From Streptococcus sp. sy004 (GTDB lineage Bacteria > Bacillota > Bacilli > Lactobacillales > Streptococcaceae): 64,000 nt of DNA. Shown piece by piece: positions 63,196 to 64,000 of the stretch. Position 1 is the stretch's first letter, and every line of letters begins with the position of its first letter. Below the pieces are notes generated by a model. It worked only from the letters and a program-made list of their open reading frames with translations. It ran no database searches and was not told the DNA's origin. Made by a program: the position numbers and the translations under genes. The stretch covers positions 62,001-126,000 of the forward strand of contig NZ_VOHP01000001.1 in NCBI RefSeq assembly GCF_007859205.1. The letters run 5' to 3'.

Positions 63196-64000
63196 ATGAC
63201 AGAAGAAAAGAAACAAATGGCAGATCTCGCCAAAGAATATGATGCCAGTCAAATTCAGGTCTTGGATGGCTTAGAGGCTGTTCGTGTTCGCCCAGGAATG
63301 TATATTGGCTCAACGTCTAAAGAGGGTTTGCACCATCTTGTTTGGGAGATTGTTGACAACTCGATTGATGAGGCCTTGGCAGGTTTTGCCAGTAAGATAG
63401 AAGTTATTATTGAGAAAGATAACTCCATTACCGTCATTGACGATGGCCGTGGAATTCCTGTCGATATTCAAGAAAAGACAGGTCGTCCTGCAGTAGAAAC
63501 GGTTTTTACGGTCTTGCATGCCGGAGGAAAATTTGGTGGTGGTGGTTACAAGGTTTCTGGAGGTCTGCATGGAGTAGGTTCTTCAGTGGTTAATGCCCTG
63601 TCAACCCAACTAGATGTTAAAGTCTATAAGGATGGTAAGGTTTATTTCCAAGAATACCGTCGTGGGCAAGTTGTTGCTGATTTGGCTGTGATTGGTCAGA
63701 CAGACCGTACAGGAACAACCGTTCATTTTACGCCAGATCCAGAGGTTTTCAAAGAAACAACGGAATATGATTTTGATAAGTTAGCTAAGCGTGTGCAAGA
63801 GTTGGCCTTTCTTAATCGTGGTTTGAGGATTTCTATTGCAGATAAGCGTTCCGGTAAGGAACAAGTGAAACCATTTCACTATGAGGGTGGTATTGTTAGC
63901 TATGTTGACTATATCAATTCCAATAAAGATACTATTTTTGAATCTCCGATTTATACAGATGGTGAGCTAGAGGGAATTTCGGTCGAAGTGGCGATGCAAT
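63196..64000 (+). CDS. gyrB: DNA gyrase subunit B (partial, 5' part)
   Basis: 268 codons to the window end, open throughout. GHKL ATPase domain: [67 protein letters not shown] and the transducer start. The [20 protein letters not shown] segment separates it from ParE. A TGCTATAAT extended -10 lies about 45 bases before ATG 63196. Confidence 0.95.
   Translation, partial: MTEEKKQMADLAKEYDASQIQVLDGLEAVRVRPGMYIGSTSKEGLHHLVWEIVDNSIDEALAGFASKIEVIIEKDNSITVIDDGRGIPVDIQEKTGRPAVETVFTVLHAGGKFGGGGYKVSGGLHGVGSSVVNALSTQLDVKVYKDGKVYFQEYRRGQVVADLAVIGQTDRTGTTVHFTPDPEVFKETTEYDFDKLAKRVQELAFLNRGLRISIADKRSGKEQVKPFHYEGGIVSYVDYINSNKDTIFESPIYTDGELEGISVEVAMQ

Noticed and set aside
63196-64000. parE
   Set aside because: The segment [20 protein letters not shown] and the N-terminus match GyrB; ParE has a different, shorter sequence there.

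Overview
The window (about 39% GC by eye, AGGAG-type ribosome sites, consensus TTGACA/TATAAT promoters) is chromosome of a low-GC Gram-positive coccus. The set of GyrB, MnmE, RpsP-KhpA-RimM-TrmD, lactate oxidase and DhaQ/DhaS/DhaKLM proteins points to Streptococcus, most likely the pyogenic side of the genus. I do not assign a species.

Chromosomal left part (1-20148). A partial MscS-like/TM-helix membrane protein is followed by a YutD and a VanZ-family gene and a heterodimeric ABC multidrug-type exporter. Convergent to these is ilvE, preceded by a PTS-IIC-like membrane gene and a 22-codon, branched-chain-residue-rich leader ORF with a terminator hairpin. Next come a polar amino-acid ABC transporter, rpsP-khpA, rimM-trmD, lactate oxidase with a cre site, a ferredoxin-NADP reductase-type flavoprotein, and the dihydroxyacetone kinase locus dhaQS/dhaKLM with a DhaS-type operator. 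A gene-poor stretch follows that holds an 83-bp tandem array in which every unit encodes a small hydrophobic peptide overlapping the next one, and then mnmE.

Prophage (about 20133-60133, 40 kb). A siphovirus-type prophage with an HK97-like head is inserted at codons 2-5 of mnmE. Its attP rebuilds the start codon, while the native mnmE promoter, ribosome site and first codons are left at the far right end. Layout: integrase, a PIN/STAS/GHKL cassette, CI/Cro switch, small early genes, DnaB/Rep/DnaC replication genes, two methyltransferases, a late regulator, recombinase, HNH, terminase, a RHH-Doc toxin-antitoxin pair, portal-protease-capsid, connectors, tail genes, holin(s), CHAP endolysin, and at the end a promoter-driven structured RNA followed by a PBECR4-like RNase gene. 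Five in-frame nonsense codons, two frameshifts and one internal deletion indicate that the prophage is probably cryptic. The tail-chaperone -1 frameshift is of the normal programmed type.

Chromosomal right part (60134-64000). Orphaned mnmE control region, a MerR-family regulator divergent from a His-rich P1B-4 metal ATPase with a 19-bp-spacer promoter, and the start of gyrB.

The most promising undescribed elements are the mnmE integration switch, the structured RNA plus PBECR4 module, the GHKL-STAS-PIN cassette, the coupled small-peptide array and the branched-chain leader attenuator. All functional statements about these are inference from sequence pattern. No database search was run.
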